A DNA stretch of 12,195 nt from Dehalococcoidia bacterium (GTDB lineage Bacteria > Chloroflexota > Dehalococcoidia > DSTF01 > JALHUB01): positions 1 through 12,195 of the forward strand of contig JALHUB010000063.1 of assembly GCA_022865685.1 (NCBI GenBank), given 5' to 3'. Made by a program: the position numbers and the translations under genes. Below the pieces are notes generated by a model, which saw nothing but the letters and a program-made list of their open reading frames with translations, was not told where the DNA came from and made no database searches. Within the stretch, counting starts at the first letter, position 1. Each line of letters starts with the position of its first letter. Below are positions 1 to 6,915 of the stretch, piece after piece.

Positions 1-14
1 ATTTTCATCTAGCC

Positions 15-45
15 GCCCCCTCCTCAGTCCGCGAGGGGCTTTCTT
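15..45 (+). terminator. Possible rho-independent terminator for a gene entering from the left
   Basis: Arms GCCCCCTC (15-22) and GAGGGGC (33-39) pair with one bulged C and are followed on the plus strand by TTTCTT. A wider pair, CTAGCC (9-14) with GGCTAG (49-54), encloses it. Read on the minus strand the hairpin has no following T run, so it suits a convergent plus-strand gene outside the window better than the glycan operon ending at 58. Folding was judged by eye. Confidence 0.35.
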
Positions 46-57
46 GCGGGCTAGGCG

Positions 58-681
58 TCAACGGGCTCCTTCCTTGCGCATGACTACCGCCAGGGTCCGG
101 GCTAGAATCGACAGGTCCTGGCAGAAGGAGTGGTGGTCTACGTAATTCAAATCGTACGCCATCATCTGAGAGTAGGTCAAATCTGAGCGGCCGTTCACCT
201 GGGCCAAGCCGGTGATTCCCGGCTTCACGTCGTGGCGGCGGTGGAACTCGGGACGGTACTGCTCGACGAGGTATGGCTCGTCCGGCCGCGGCCCGACGAG
301 TCGCATGTCGCCGCGGGCGACGTTAAAAAGCTGTGGCAGCTCGTCCAGGCTGCTCGTGCGTAGAATGCGGCCCAGGCGCGTCACCCGCTTATCGGGCCAG
401 ATGGAGTGAAAGACGAACGTCGAGAAGTCGTTGACGCGCTGTGGCGGCGCCGGTATCTGGTGCGCGTTTGCTGTCATTGTTCGGAATTTGTACGTTGTGA
501 AAGGCTTTTCCTTGAGACCGATGCGCTTCTGCGTGAAAAAGACGGGCCCCGGTGAATCGAGCTTCACCAGGATGCCGATGAGGGCTATGAGCGGGCTCAG
601 CGCGGCGACACCCAGCACCGCCGCAATGCGGTCGAAGAGTTCCGTTCTGTCGAAGCGGTCGTTAGAGCCTGTGGCTGACAA
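58..681 (-). CDS. PglC-like polyprenyl-phosphate sugar-1-phosphate transferase (bacterial sugar transferase family)
   Basis: This 207-residue protein is a small monotopic phosphoglycosyl transferase. The family moves a sugar-1-phosphate from a UDP-sugar to undecaprenyl phosphate at the inner leaflet, which starts lipid-linked glycan assembly. A hydrophobic segment at about residues 18-40 carries a central Ser-Pro (29-30), as in the re-entrant helix of PglC. Then come SPGPVFFTQKRIG (43-55), KFRTM (65-69), the catalytic Asp-Glu pair in DELPQLFN (D113, E114), GPRPD (130-134) and KPGITGLAQVNGR (153-165). It lacks the extra N-terminal membrane helices of WbaP/WcaJ. The start is a TTG with GGAGGAG just upstream; no in-frame ATG precedes the membrane segment. 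The start overlaps the 3' end of the aminotransferase gene by 20 bp, so the two are probably translationally coupled. The first sugar cannot be told from sequence, but the neighbour suggests an amino sugar. Confidence 0.93.
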   Translation of the reverse strand: MSATGSNDRFDRTELFDRIAAVLGVAALSPLIALIGILVKLDSPGPVFFTQKRIGLKEKPFTTYKFRTMTANAHQIPAPPQRVNDFSTFVFHSIWPDKRVTRLGRILRTSSLDELPQLFNVARGDMRLVGPRPDEPYLVEQYRPEFHRRHDVKPGITGLAQVNGRSDLTYSQMMAYDLNYVDHHSFCQDLSILARTLAVVMRKEGAR

Positions 682-1855
682 TGATCTCCTCCACTGCGTC
701 GCTCACGCGGGCGACGTCGTCGTCGGTCATGCGGGGGAACAGCGGAAGCGACAGCAGCCCCGCGAACAGCCGGTCCGTGTTCGGGAAGTCGCCCTGCTTC
801 ACGCCGAGTGTCTGCTGATAGTACGGGTGGTAGTGGATAGGGATGAAGTGGACCGACGTGCCGATCCCTCTCGCCTTGAGCTCCTCGATTAGTGCGTCGC
901 GGCCGATGCTGAGGCGCTCGCCCTGGAGCCAGATGGGGTAGAGATGCCAGGCATGGTGCACCTCCTCGCGCGCCTTCGGCAGGACGAGCTCCGGCAGGCG
1001 GGCGAGGCGGCGGGTGTAGTCGTCGACTATGCGGGCGCGGCGCTCGATAAAGCCGTCCAGGCGCGCCAGTTGGTGCAGCCCCAGCGCCGACTGCACGTCG
1101 GTCATCTTGTAGTTGAGGCCGCAGGCCAGCACCTCGTAGTACCAGGAGCCTTTGGCGTCGTAGCGCTTCCAGGCGTCGTGGCTCATGCCGTGCAGTCGTA
1201 GCAGGCGTATCTTGTCTTCGAGCTCGTCGTTGTTGGTGGTTACCATGCCGCCTTCGCCGGTGGTCATGTTCTTGATGACGTAGAAGCTGAAGGCGGTCGC
1301 ATCGCCGATGGAGCCGATCATCTTGCCGCGATAGGCCGCGCCTGAGGCATGGGCGGCGTCTTCGAAAAGCAGCAGGTTGTGACGGCGGGCGATGGCGGCG
1401 AGCTCGTCCATGCGACAGGGCTGGCCGCCGTAGTGGACGGCCATTATCACCTTCGTGTGCGGCGTCACCTTCGCTTCGACCTGCTCGGGATCGATGTTGT
1501 AGTCGTCGAGGCAGATGTCGGCGAGGACGGGCGTCGCGCGTTGGAGCAGGATGGTGTTGACGGTGGCACAGAACGTGAGCGGCGTCGTGATCACCTCGTC
1601 GCCCTCGCCGATGCCGGCGGCCATGAGCATGAGGTGCAGCCCGGCGGTGCACGAGCTGACGGCGACGGCGTGCTTGCTGCCGACGTAGTCGCGGAAGCGC
1701 TCCTCGAAGAGCCGCGTCTTGGGGCCGGTGGTCAGCCAGCCGGAGCGGATGGTGTCCACGACCTCCGCGATCTCCTCCTCGCTGATGTCGGGCTGGCAGT
1801 AGGGCAGAGGCGGAAGCTGTTTTTTGGTGGCGGCATCTCCGGGCTGAGTCGTCAT
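662..1855 (-). CDS. DegT/DnrJ/EryC1/StrS (ArnB/PglE-type) PLP-dependent nucleotide-sugar aminotransferase
   Basis: This 397-residue fold-type I PLP enzyme belongs to the family that transfers an amino group, usually from glutamate, to a keto-sugar nucleotide. Visible landmarks (numbering from the 1855 start) are SGWLTTGPK near 38-46, the phosphate-binding region SSCTAGLH near 67-74, the PLP-ring aspartate in FEDAAHASG (D166), and the Schiff-base lysine in FSFYVIKNMTTGEGG (K195). The C-terminal GIGTSVHFIPIHYHPYY and SLPLFPRMT blocks resemble ArnB and PglE-like 4-aminotransferases acting on UDP-4-keto-6-deoxyhexoses; substrate and stereochemistry are not readable. I chose ATG 1855 because it overlaps the GT2 stop as ATGA and has GGAGGAG 5 bases upstream; a GTG at 1870 in the same frame falls within that site. 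No 4,6-dehydratase or N-acyltransferase is nearby, so the keto-sugar must come from elsewhere in the genome. Confidence 0.94.
   Translation of the reverse strand: MTTQPGDAATKKQLPPLPYCQPDISEEEIAEVVDTIRSGWLTTGPKTRLFEERFRDYVGSKHAVAVSSCTAGLHLMLMAAGIGEGDEVITTPLTFCATVNTILLQRATPVLADICLDDYNIDPEQVEAKVTPHTKVIMAVHYGGQPCRMDELAAIARRHNLLLFEDAAHASGAAYRGKMIGSIGDATAFSFYVIKNMTTGEGGMVTTNNDELEDKIRLLRLHGMSHDAWKRYDAKGSWYYEVLACGLNYKMTDVQSALGLHQLARLDGFIERRARIVDDYTRRLARLPELVLPKAREEVHHAWHLYPIWLQGERLSIGRDALIEELKARGIGTSVHFIPIHYHPYYQQTLGVKQGDFPNTDRLFAGLLSLPLFPRMTDDDVARVSDAVEEIIVSHRL
686..692 (-). promoter_or_regulatory. Shine-Dalgarno deciding the TTG start of the sugar transferase
   Basis: On the minus strand GGAGGAG lies 4 bases before the TTG at 681-679 (6 bases counted from the first GGAGG). 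It sits inside the coding sequence of the upstream aminotransferase and supports the non-ATG start. Confidence 0.6.
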
Positions 1856-2964
1856 ATGCTCTCCTCCCACTCGGGGTTTGGTATCGGCGTCGATTCCTCG
1901 CGCTGCGCCAGGAGGCTTTCGAGGAAGCCCAGCCCGTAGGACACGTGCAGGCAGGCCAAGGCGAGCGGCAACACGGGCGCGTAGCGCCAGCCGTGTCGCG
2001 AGGCGATTCGCAGGGACGCGGCAAGCGCGGCGAGCAGGTAGAGGCCCATCACCAGCGGCAGCGCGCGTCGCAGAGGTCGCACGATGGGCGAGGCCAGCGA
2101 AAGCCCCCCGAGCACGCCGACGAAGGACGCCGGCACGAACTGCCGCAGCCGCGCCTGCGCCGGGTGGCGTCGCAGAACCTGCACCTTGGCGCGTCCGTAG
2201 GCGCGATACTGGCGAAAGAGAGCGGGCAGCGAGGAGCGGGTGTGATAGACGGAGCGGATCGCCGGCGTGAGGAAGATCTTGCCGCCGGCGTCGCCCAGGC
2301 GGTAGTTGAACTCGTCGTCCTCGCCGTAGTCGATGTCCTCCGCGAAGCCGCCGATGCGCTCGAAGACATCGCGGCGGTAGGCGGCGAAGGCCACGGTGTC
2401 GGTGTACTGCGGTTCCTGGCTGTAGCGGAAGGCGGCGTTGCCGACGCCGAAGGGCGAGGACATGGCCAGCGCTATCGCCTCGCCGACGAGGCCCTCCGCG
2501 ATGCTTTCGATCGGTCCGCCGACGGCATCGGCGTCCGTCTCGCGGAGGGCGGCGATGCTCTGGCTGAGGAAGTCGGGCGCGACCTCGGCGTGGGCGTCGA
2601 CGCGGACGATGACTTCGCCGCGCGCCGCCTCGAGTCCGACGTTCAGCCCGGGCGCCGTCTTCTGGGCCGGATTGTCGAGAATGCGGACATCAAAGTCGTC
2701 GGCGAGAGTGAACTGCTGCGCGAGGTCGCGAGAGCGGTCGGTGGAGGCGCCGTCGATGACGAGGACTTCGAAGCGGTCATGGGGGTAGTCCTGTCCGGCG
2801 AGGCTGCGCAGGCAGGCCTCGATGTAGCGCTCCTCGTTGCGCATTGGGACAAGCACTGAGACGAGAGGCTCCGTGCCGTTCGTCATCGTTTGGGGGTGCA
2901 CCTCGTTATCGTGGTCGTGGCTTCCACCCAGCTTCTTCCGGCGAGGGCTTTTGAAGATTAGCAT
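1852..2964 (-). CDS. ExoA-like family 2 glycosyltransferase with C-terminal membrane helices
   Basis: This 370-residue protein has a GT-A fold (inverting GT2). Visible motifs are VSVLVPMRNE (35-44), VIDGAS (D71), a DXD-like RVDAHAEVAPDFL (D123, H125), AMSSPFGVGNA (167-177), the acceptor-side acidic cluster GEDDEFNYR (214-222), and QYRAYGRAK (252-260). Hydrophobic stretches at about 278-296, 301-320 and 329-350 should anchor it to the membrane with the catalytic domain in the cytosol. The order of motifs, the AMSSPFG block and the C-terminal membrane region resemble ExoA of succinoglycan synthesis, so it probably adds one sugar to a lipid-linked acceptor; donor and linkage are unknown. ATG 2964 has no clear ribosome site. 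ATG 2886 (residue 27) lies 8 residues before the first conserved strand and is a plausible true start. The stop overlaps the aminotransferase start (ATGA); a 69-bp gap separates it from the GT4 gene upstream. Confidence 0.92.
   Translation of the reverse strand: MLIFKSPRRKKLGGSHDHDNEVHPQTMTNGTEPLVSVLVPMRNEERYIEACLRSLAGQDYPHDRFEVLVIDGASTDRSRDLAQQFTLADDFDVRILDNPAQKTAPGLNVGLEAARGEVIVRVDAHAEVAPDFLSQSIAALRETDADAVGGPIESIAEGLVGEAIALAMSSPFGVGNAAFRYSQEPQYTDTVAFAAYRRDVFERIGGFAEDIDYGEDDEFNYRLGDAGGKIFLTPAIRSVYHTRSSLPALFRQYRAYGRAKVQVLRRHPAQARLRQFVPASFVGVLGGLSLASPIVRPLRRALPLVMGLYLLAALAASLRIASRHGWRYAPVLPLALACLHVSYGLGFLESLLAQREESTPIPNPEWEESI
1861..1867 (-). promoter_or_regulatory. Shine-Dalgarno deciding the ATG start of the aminotransferase
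   Basis: GGAGGAG on the minus strand is separated from ATG 1855 by AGCAT (5 bases). It lies within the last codons of the upstream GT2 gene, whose TGA shares four bases (ATGA) with this start. Confidence 0.65.
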
Positions 2965-3010
2965 GGGGCGCCGCCGCGGATCAAGGGGAATCGAATCCGG
3001 CCGGCGGGCA

Positions 3011-3036
3011 TAGGGGCGGGCGGTCGTGCGCCCCTA
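3011..3036 (-). repeat. GC-rich hairpin overlapping the stop codon of the GT4 gene
   Basis: Arms TAGGGGCG and CGCCCCTA form a perfect 8-bp stem around a 10-base loop. On the minus strand the first three bases of the stem are the TAG stop of the glycosyltransferase gene ending at 3034. No T run follows, so it is not a classic rho-independent terminator. It may block 3' exonuclease decay, attenuate transcription between two glycan genes, or be a dispersed repeat that supplied the stop codon. Confidence 0.6.
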
Positions 3037-4092
3037 CAATCCGATGAGGCTGTTGTAGAGGGCTTCCATCCGGCGGGCGTTGTCGGCCCAGGAGTAGCGG
3101 GCGGCGACGAACTCGCGGCCGGCGCGGCCCATGCGGCGTCGCTCCGCGAGGTCGCGAAGGAGGCGCAGGATGGCCTGCGAGAGCGCCGCGACGTCCTTCG
3201 GTGGGACGAGGATGCCCGTAACGCCGTCCTCGACGACGTCCGGTATGCCGTGGACATTCGACGCGACGACGGGTAGCTCCACCGCCGCCGCCTCCAGCGC
3301 CGCGACGCCGAAGCCCTCCCACGTCGACGGCATGGCGAAGACGTTCATGCGCGCGAGGGTCTGTGGCACGTGGTCGTGCGGGACCTCGCCCGTGAACTCC
3401 ACGCGGTCCACCAGGCCGAGTCGCGCCGCCAGGCGTTCGAGGGAACGGCGCTCCGGCCCGTCGCCGGCAAGGAGTAGACGTGCGTTTGGCTCCTGCCGTG
3501 TGATCTGGGCCATCGCTCGCAAGAGGTACCTCAGACCCTTCTCCGGCGACAGCCTGCCGACGCTGCCGACGACGAGACCATCGTGCGACTTGCCCTCTGG
3601 CGGGATGAAGCGGTCGAGGTCGACGCCGTAGGGGATGACGGCCACTTCGACGTCGGGCGGCATGTAGCGCAGCGTCGCCTCCGCCAGGCGCATGCCGGTC
3701 GCGGTGACGCGATCGGCGCGGGCGAGGGCGTAGCGCGTGATCAGGCGGTGGAACGGCGTCAGGGTCGGCGCCTCGAGCACGTCGGTGCCCCAGACGGAGA
3801 TGACGCAGGGGTGAACGCCGGTGCGGGCGGCGAGGAAGCCGTAACTGGTGAGGTGTAGGGCGTGCACGATGTCCGGCGCGAGCGAGCGGACCAGGCGGCC
3901 GACGCGACCGGCGTGGATGAGGTAGCGCAGCTTGCCCAGTCGCTCCCAGCCGTCGACATAGTGGACGCGGGCGCCTTCGATCTCCGCCGGGCGGAAGGAG
4001 ATGACGTCGACCTCGTGGCCGCGCGCGACGAAGTGATCGACCCAGCGGCGCGTGTGAATGTAGGGCGCGTCAGCGAGATAGCAGAGGCGCAT
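3034..4092 (-). CDS. GT4-family glycosyltransferase (GT-B fold), copy A of a related adjacent pair
   Basis: This 352-residue retaining GT-B enzyme probably adds a sugar from a nucleotide donor to the lipid-linked glycan in the cytosol. The N-terminal domain starts MRLCYLADAPYIHTRRW and includes SVWGTDVLEAP (99-109) and IPYGVDLDRF (153-162). The C-terminal donor domain shows VGSVGRLSPEKGL (R180, K185 contact donor phosphates in this family), LLLAGDGPE (206-214), and an intact E-x7-E motif in EGFGVAALE (E259, E267). Length is normal for the family. ATG 4092 is preferred because it places the first beta strand at the N terminus; an upstream in-frame start at 4149 would add 19 residues with no recognisable motif. 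It overlaps the preceding GT4 gene by 23 bp. N-terminal similarity to that neighbour (shared IHTRRW) suggests descent from one ancestor. Its stop codon lies in a hairpin. Confidence 0.93.
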   Translation of the reverse strand: MRLCYLADAPYIHTRRWVDHFVARGHEVDVISFRPAEIEGARVHYVDGWERLGKLRYLIHAGRVGRLVRSLAPDIVHALHLTSYGFLAARTGVHPCVISVWGTDVLEAPTLTPFHRLITRYALARADRVTATGMRLAEATLRYMPPDVEVAVIPYGVDLDRFIPPEGKSHDGLVVGSVGRLSPEKGLRYLLRAMAQITRQEPNARLLLAGDGPERRSLERLAARLGLVDRVEFTGEVPHDHVPQTLARMNVFAMPSTWEGFGVAALEAAAVELPVVASNVHGIPDVVEDGVTGILVPPKDVAALSQAILRLLRDLAERRRMGRAGREFVAARYSWADNARRMEALYNSLIGL

Positions 4093-5278
4093 TGCCCTTC
4101 GCTTCCTTTCGCCGGGCAGCCAGGCGGCGGTACCAGTCTTCCATGGCAAGAGCGTTCTTCTGCCAGAGGCCGCGCGCTTGGACGATGCCGCGATTGCGCT
4201 CGGCGGCGTCGTGGCGAAGGGCGTCGTTCTCCAGGGCGTCGCCGAGGCGTTGCGCCAGGGTCTGCGCGTCGCGTGGCGCGACGAGGACGCCGTTCACGCG
4301 GTCTTCGACCCATTCGCGCTGCGTCGGCAGGTCGGACAGTACAGGGAAGCAGCCGGACGCCATCGCCGAGAGGGTGGCGACGGACGTGGCGTCGGAGTCG
4401 GGCACGGACACGTAGACGTGCGAGCGGGCGAAGACGTCGCGGAGAGCGGCGGCGTCGAGCCAGCCGAGGAAGCGTACGCTTTCGCCGAGGCCGAGCTCCT
4501 GCGCCAGGGCCTCCAGCTTCGGGCGCAGCCGTCCCACACCGGCGACCAGCAGTTGCGCCTCGGGCAGGCGGGCGCGGAGGAGCGCGAAAGCGCGCAGGAC
4601 GAGGTCGACGTTGTAGAGCGGCGAATCGAGCGAGCGCGTGCTGATGACGGTCGGCGGCTGGCCTGCGTCCGTCGGGCGGAGGTTGACGCTGGCGTCGGGG
4701 CGTTCGAGGAAGAAGGCGTCGGTACCGAAGACGATGGTCGCCAGCCTCTCCGGCGGGACACCCATCGCGCGCAAGCGGGCGGTCATGTGCTCGTTGTTCG
4801 ACGTGACGAGGTCGGCGCGACGAAGCGTGTAGCGGGCGATCAGGCGCGCCACGGGCGAGGACCGCGCGGCGACGAGCACGTCGGAGCCCCAGGCGCTGAT
4901 GACCAGCGGATGGAATCCGGCGGTCGCGGCGAAGAAGCCGTACTCGACGACGTAGTGGGCGTGGAGGACGTCCGGGCTGATGTCGCGGATGATGCGCGCG
5001 AGGCCGCGGCGTCGATAGCGGAGGGCGTTGACGATTCGCAACAGGTTCGGCGGTAGAGCGGACGCGGTCCGAGAGGCGCCGTCGAAGGCCGCTTCGGCCG
5101 GCTGTGCGCGGTCGTCGAGGACGTGCAGGTGAACGCTTTCGGGGACGGCCTTCGGACGGTAGTAGGAGACGGCGTGCACCTCGTGGCGGTCGACGAAGGG
5201 CTGCATCCAGCGTCGCGTGTGGATACTGTCGAGATCGCCGAGGACGCAGAGTCGCAGGGGGTCGATGTTGTCGCTCAA
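4070..5278 (-). CDS. GT4-family glycosyltransferase (GT-B fold), copy B, with a degenerate E-x7-E motif
   Basis: This 402-residue protein opens with LRLCVLGDLDSIHTRRWMQ, close to copy A, and carries SAWGSDVLVAARSSP, TVISTRSLDSPLYNVDLV and LLVAGVGRLRPKLEAL in the usual GT4 order. Where most GT4 enzymes have E-x7-E, it reads DSDATSVATLSAMASG: D296 replaces the first Glu and S304 (codon TCG) the second. The first change occurs in many GT4 subfamilies; loss of the second Glu is less usual and may change activity or donor choice. The start is TTG at 5278, whose first base opens a TTGA overlap with the flippase stop. GGAGG lies 7 bases upstream. The frame stays open to 5641, but the translation there is Arg/Pro-rich and is a shadow of the flippase gene. 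The 3' end overlaps copy A by 23 bp. Confidence 0.9.
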   Translation of the reverse strand: MSDNIDPLRLCVLGDLDSIHTRRWMQPFVDRHEVHAVSYYRPKAVPESVHLHVLDDRAQPAEAAFDGASRTASALPPNLLRIVNALRYRRRGLARIIRDISPDVLHAHYVVEYGFFAATAGFHPLVISAWGSDVLVAARSSPVARLIARYTLRRADLVTSNNEHMTARLRAMGVPPERLATIVFGTDAFFLERPDASVNLRPTDAGQPPTVISTRSLDSPLYNVDLVLRAFALLRARLPEAQLLVAGVGRLRPKLEALAQELGLGESVRFLGWLDAAALRDVFARSHVYVSVPDSDATSVATLSAMASGCFPVLSDLPTQREWVEDRVNGVLVAPRDAQTLAQRLGDALENDALRHDAAERNRGIVQARGLWQKNALAMEDWYRRLAARRKEAKGNAPLLSR

Positions 5279-6648
5279 GCTCGGCCCTCCAGGTCGCCGG
5301 CGACGGGCGAAGCCAGCGGGCGTCGCGACCAGGCGAAACGCGCCGCGAGCAGGTAGAGACGGAGGTCGGCGGCATTGATAGCGATCGCGCTCCACAGGGG
5401 CTGACCTGAGAGTCGACGGTAGACCGCGAGACTGAGCACGAACGAGACGCCGTAGGCAAGCGAGGAGGCGGCAGCCGCGCCGGGCACGCCGAAGACCGGA
5501 ATGAGCGCGAGGTCGGCGGCGACGGTGACGGCCAAAGTTGCGACGGTGATGTAGGTGTTGATGAGCGGCTTTCCCCGGCTGAAGATGTAGGCGGCGAGGA
5601 CCTTCGTGCCGGCCAGGGCGACAGTGCCCGGGAGCAGCCACCAGACGGCAGTCACGGCGGGCGAGAAGTCGCTGCCGAACATGAGTGGCAGAAGAAACGG
5701 CGAGAGCGCGCCCACGGCCACCGCGCCGAGGAGGCTGAGGAAGATCGTGTGGCGGCAGAAGAGCGGAGTCAGGTGCGCCGCTTCGTCGCGGCCGGCGCGC
5801 GTGAGCCGAGGCAGGAGCACGACGGCGACGGCGTTGGAGATGAACCAGATGCTCTCTGTGACGCCGACGCCGACGGCATAGATGCCGACGCCCGAGAGAC
5901 CGACAAAGGCCAGCGCAATGTACTTGTCGAAGCGGTAATTGAGGAGCTGGAGGATGTTTCCAGCCTGACCCTGGACGCCGAACTTCACTTGCTCCTTCAA
6001 GACCGGCCAGCGCGGCCAGAGGATGGTCGGCAGGTGGAGGTTGCGCAGCCCCAGCAGCGGCAGCGCCAGCAGGACGGACGCGAGCAGCGCTATCGCCCAG
6101 AAGACGAAGACGTTGGTCGTCGTCAGGCCGCCCGCCAGGACGCCGGCTACGAGCAACGCCACCATGATGACGGGCCGGACGAGCACGACGGCGTTCATCG
6201 CCAGGAAGCGGTTCTCGGCCTGGAGGAAGGCGACGAGCAGGTTGAAGTTCAGGAAGAGCGGGACGCCGAAGACGAAGACCCAGTAGGGCACGCCCTCCGC
6301 CAGTAGCTTCGAGCCGAAGGTCGCGGCGGCGAGGAGAACGAGCAGCCCGCTGACGAGGGTCGAGGCCAGGACAACCGACTGGCTGTTCGACAGCAAGTCG
6401 CGGAGGGCGTATGTTCCCTTGCCGACGTAATAAAGGCTGGCGACGCCGACGCCGAGGCCGAGCACAGCCTGCGTTATCGAGATGGTGAGGAGCGTGACTT
6501 CGTAGGCGCCGCGGCCGCTCGTGCCCAGCCCGCGCGCGACGAGGACCTGGAACACGAACGCCAGCAGGTAGCCGGCGACGTAGGTGACGAAGACAAGGTT
6601 GATATCGGGAAGCGACTTCAGGATGGCGGTGGCGCCGTGTCTTGTCAT
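5275..6648 (-). CDS. Wzx-type lipid-linked oligosaccharide flippase (MOP/MATE-like superfamily)
   Basis: This 457-residue integral membrane protein has about 12 hydrophobic segments, roughly at residues 16-38, 51-75, 90-108, 118-142, 150-173, 178-199, 222-248, 252-280, 301-324, 332-356, 362-385 and 388-411. The N-terminal ARGLGTSGRGAYEV is characteristic of polysaccharide exporters, and length and layout fit oligosaccharide flippases, which move undecaprenyl-diphosphate-linked glycans across the inner membrane. The surrounding glycosyltransferases and phosphoglycosyl transferase support this over a drug or peptidoglycan-precursor transporter, although MurJ and MATE proteins share the fold. 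ATG 6648 is taken as the start; upstream there is only a weak AGGGG. It is the first gene after the repeat-filled spacer and may begin a transcript. Its stop overlaps the TTG of the next gene by four bases. Confidence 0.92.
   Translation of the reverse strand: MTRHGATAILKSLPDINLVFVTYVAGYLLAFVFQVLVARGLGTSGRGAYEVTLLTISITQAVLGLGVGVASLYYVGKGTYALRDLLSNSQSVVLASTLVSGLLVLLAAATFGSKLLAEGVPYWVFVFGVPLFLNFNLLVAFLQAENRFLAMNAVVLVRPVIMVALLVAGVLAGGLTTTNVFVFWAIALLASVLLALPLLGLRNLHLPTILWPRWPVLKEQVKFGVQGQAGNILQLLNYRFDKYIALAFVGLSGVGIYAVGVGVTESIWFISNAVAVVLLPRLTRAGRDEAAHLTPLFCRHTIFLSLLGAVAVGALSPFLLPLMFGSDFSPAVTAVWWLLPGTVALAGTKVLAAYIFSRGKPLINTYITVATLAVTVAADLALIPVFGVPGAAAASSLAYGVSFVLSLAVYRRLSGQPLWSAIAINAADLRLYLLAARFAWSRRPLASPVAGDLEGRA
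5286..5290 (-). promoter_or_regulatory. Shine-Dalgarno deciding the TTG start of GT4 copy B
   Basis: GGAGG on the minus strand is 7 bases from TTG 5278. It lies in the last codons of the flippase gene and favours a 402-residue product over a 523-residue reading from 5641. Confidence 0.65.
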
Positions 6649-6654
6649 GCCCCT

Positions 6655-6683
6655 AGTGTACGAGGCTGAAGCGGCGAAGTCAC
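6655..6683 (-). promoter_or_regulatory. Weak sigma70-like promoter candidate before the flippase gene
   Basis: On the minus strand GTGACT (6683-6678) and TACACT (6660-6655) are separated by 17 bases; each matches the consensus at 4 of 6 positions. The expected start site, 7 bases past the -10, is about 6648, the A of the flippase ATG, which would give a leaderless mRNA. Chance matches at this quality are common. Confidence 0.25.
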
Positions 6684-6718
6684 CTGCCTACCCTCCAGAA
6701 GCGGGCTAGCTGGGGGCA

Positions 6719-6773
6719 GGCGTTTACGCTGGTGTGGGGAAATGCAGCACCCCAGCCTGAAGGCTGGGGCATA
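6719..6773. repeat. 55-bp hairpin repeat module 1
   Basis: The module begins GGCGTTTACGCTGG, continues into an AATGCA-containing linker, then a perfect hairpin with arms CCCCAGCC (6750-6757) and GGCTGGGG (6762-6769) around TGAA, and ends CATA. A second 55-bp module with the same plan starts 103 bp further on. It is noncoding and lies between the flippase and GT4 copy C. Confidence 0.65.
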
Positions 6774-6821
6774 GATTCGCTTTGCGTTCGCTGAGAGGCA
6801 AGATGATCGGACCGATGCGCC

Positions 6822-6876
6822 GGCGTTTACGCTGGCGTGTGGAATGCACCACGGGGCGGGCAGGATGCCCGCCATA
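6822..6876. repeat. 55-bp hairpin repeat module 2
   Basis: It has the same layout and length as module 1: GGCGTTTACGCTGG is identical, AATGCA recurs in the linker, then a perfect hairpin with arms GGCGGGCA (6855-6862) and TGCCCGCC (6866-6873) around GGA, then ATA. The stem sequence is unrelated to that of module 1, so structure and flanks are conserved rather than the stem itself. Confidence 0.65.
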
Positions 6877-6893
6877 CGCAGAAGCGGGGCGAC

Positions 6894-6915
6894 GCCGAGG
6901 CTGGACAGCCTCGGC
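6894..6915 (-). repeat. Perfect 9-bp hairpin touching the stop codon of GT4 copy C
   Basis: Arms GCCGAGGCT and AGCCTCGGC enclose GGAC. On the minus strand the stem begins at the last base of the TAG stop (6917-6915) of the glycosyltransferase gene. There is no T run after it, so intrinsic termination is doubtful. Possible roles are mRNA 3'-end stabilisation, attenuation ahead of the flippase operon, or an inserted dispersed repeat. Confidence 0.6.

Noticed and set aside
597..2024. A 475-codon minus-strand frame across the aminotransferase
   Set aside because: It is an Arg/His/Pro-rich shadow of the aminotransferase in another frame; the true frame has PLP motifs and a Shine-Dalgarno.
1945..2859. 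304-codon plus-strand frame opposite the GT2 gene
   Set aside because: Composition-driven antisense frame; the minus strand carries complete GT2 motifs in order.
3011..3036. Rho-independent terminator after GT4 copy A
   Set aside because: The stem is good but no T run follows on the minus strand and the next gene begins within 50 bp, so it is listed as a hairpin repeat instead.
5279..5641. N-terminal 121-residue extension of GT4 copy B
   Set aside because: Low-complexity Arg/Pro/His-rich translation antiparallel to no known domain and wholly inside the flippase gene; TTG 5278 has its own ribosome site.
6719..6876. CRISPR-like repeat pair
   Set aside because: Only two units, each with an internal hairpin of different sequence, and 48 bp between modules; no cas gene nearby.
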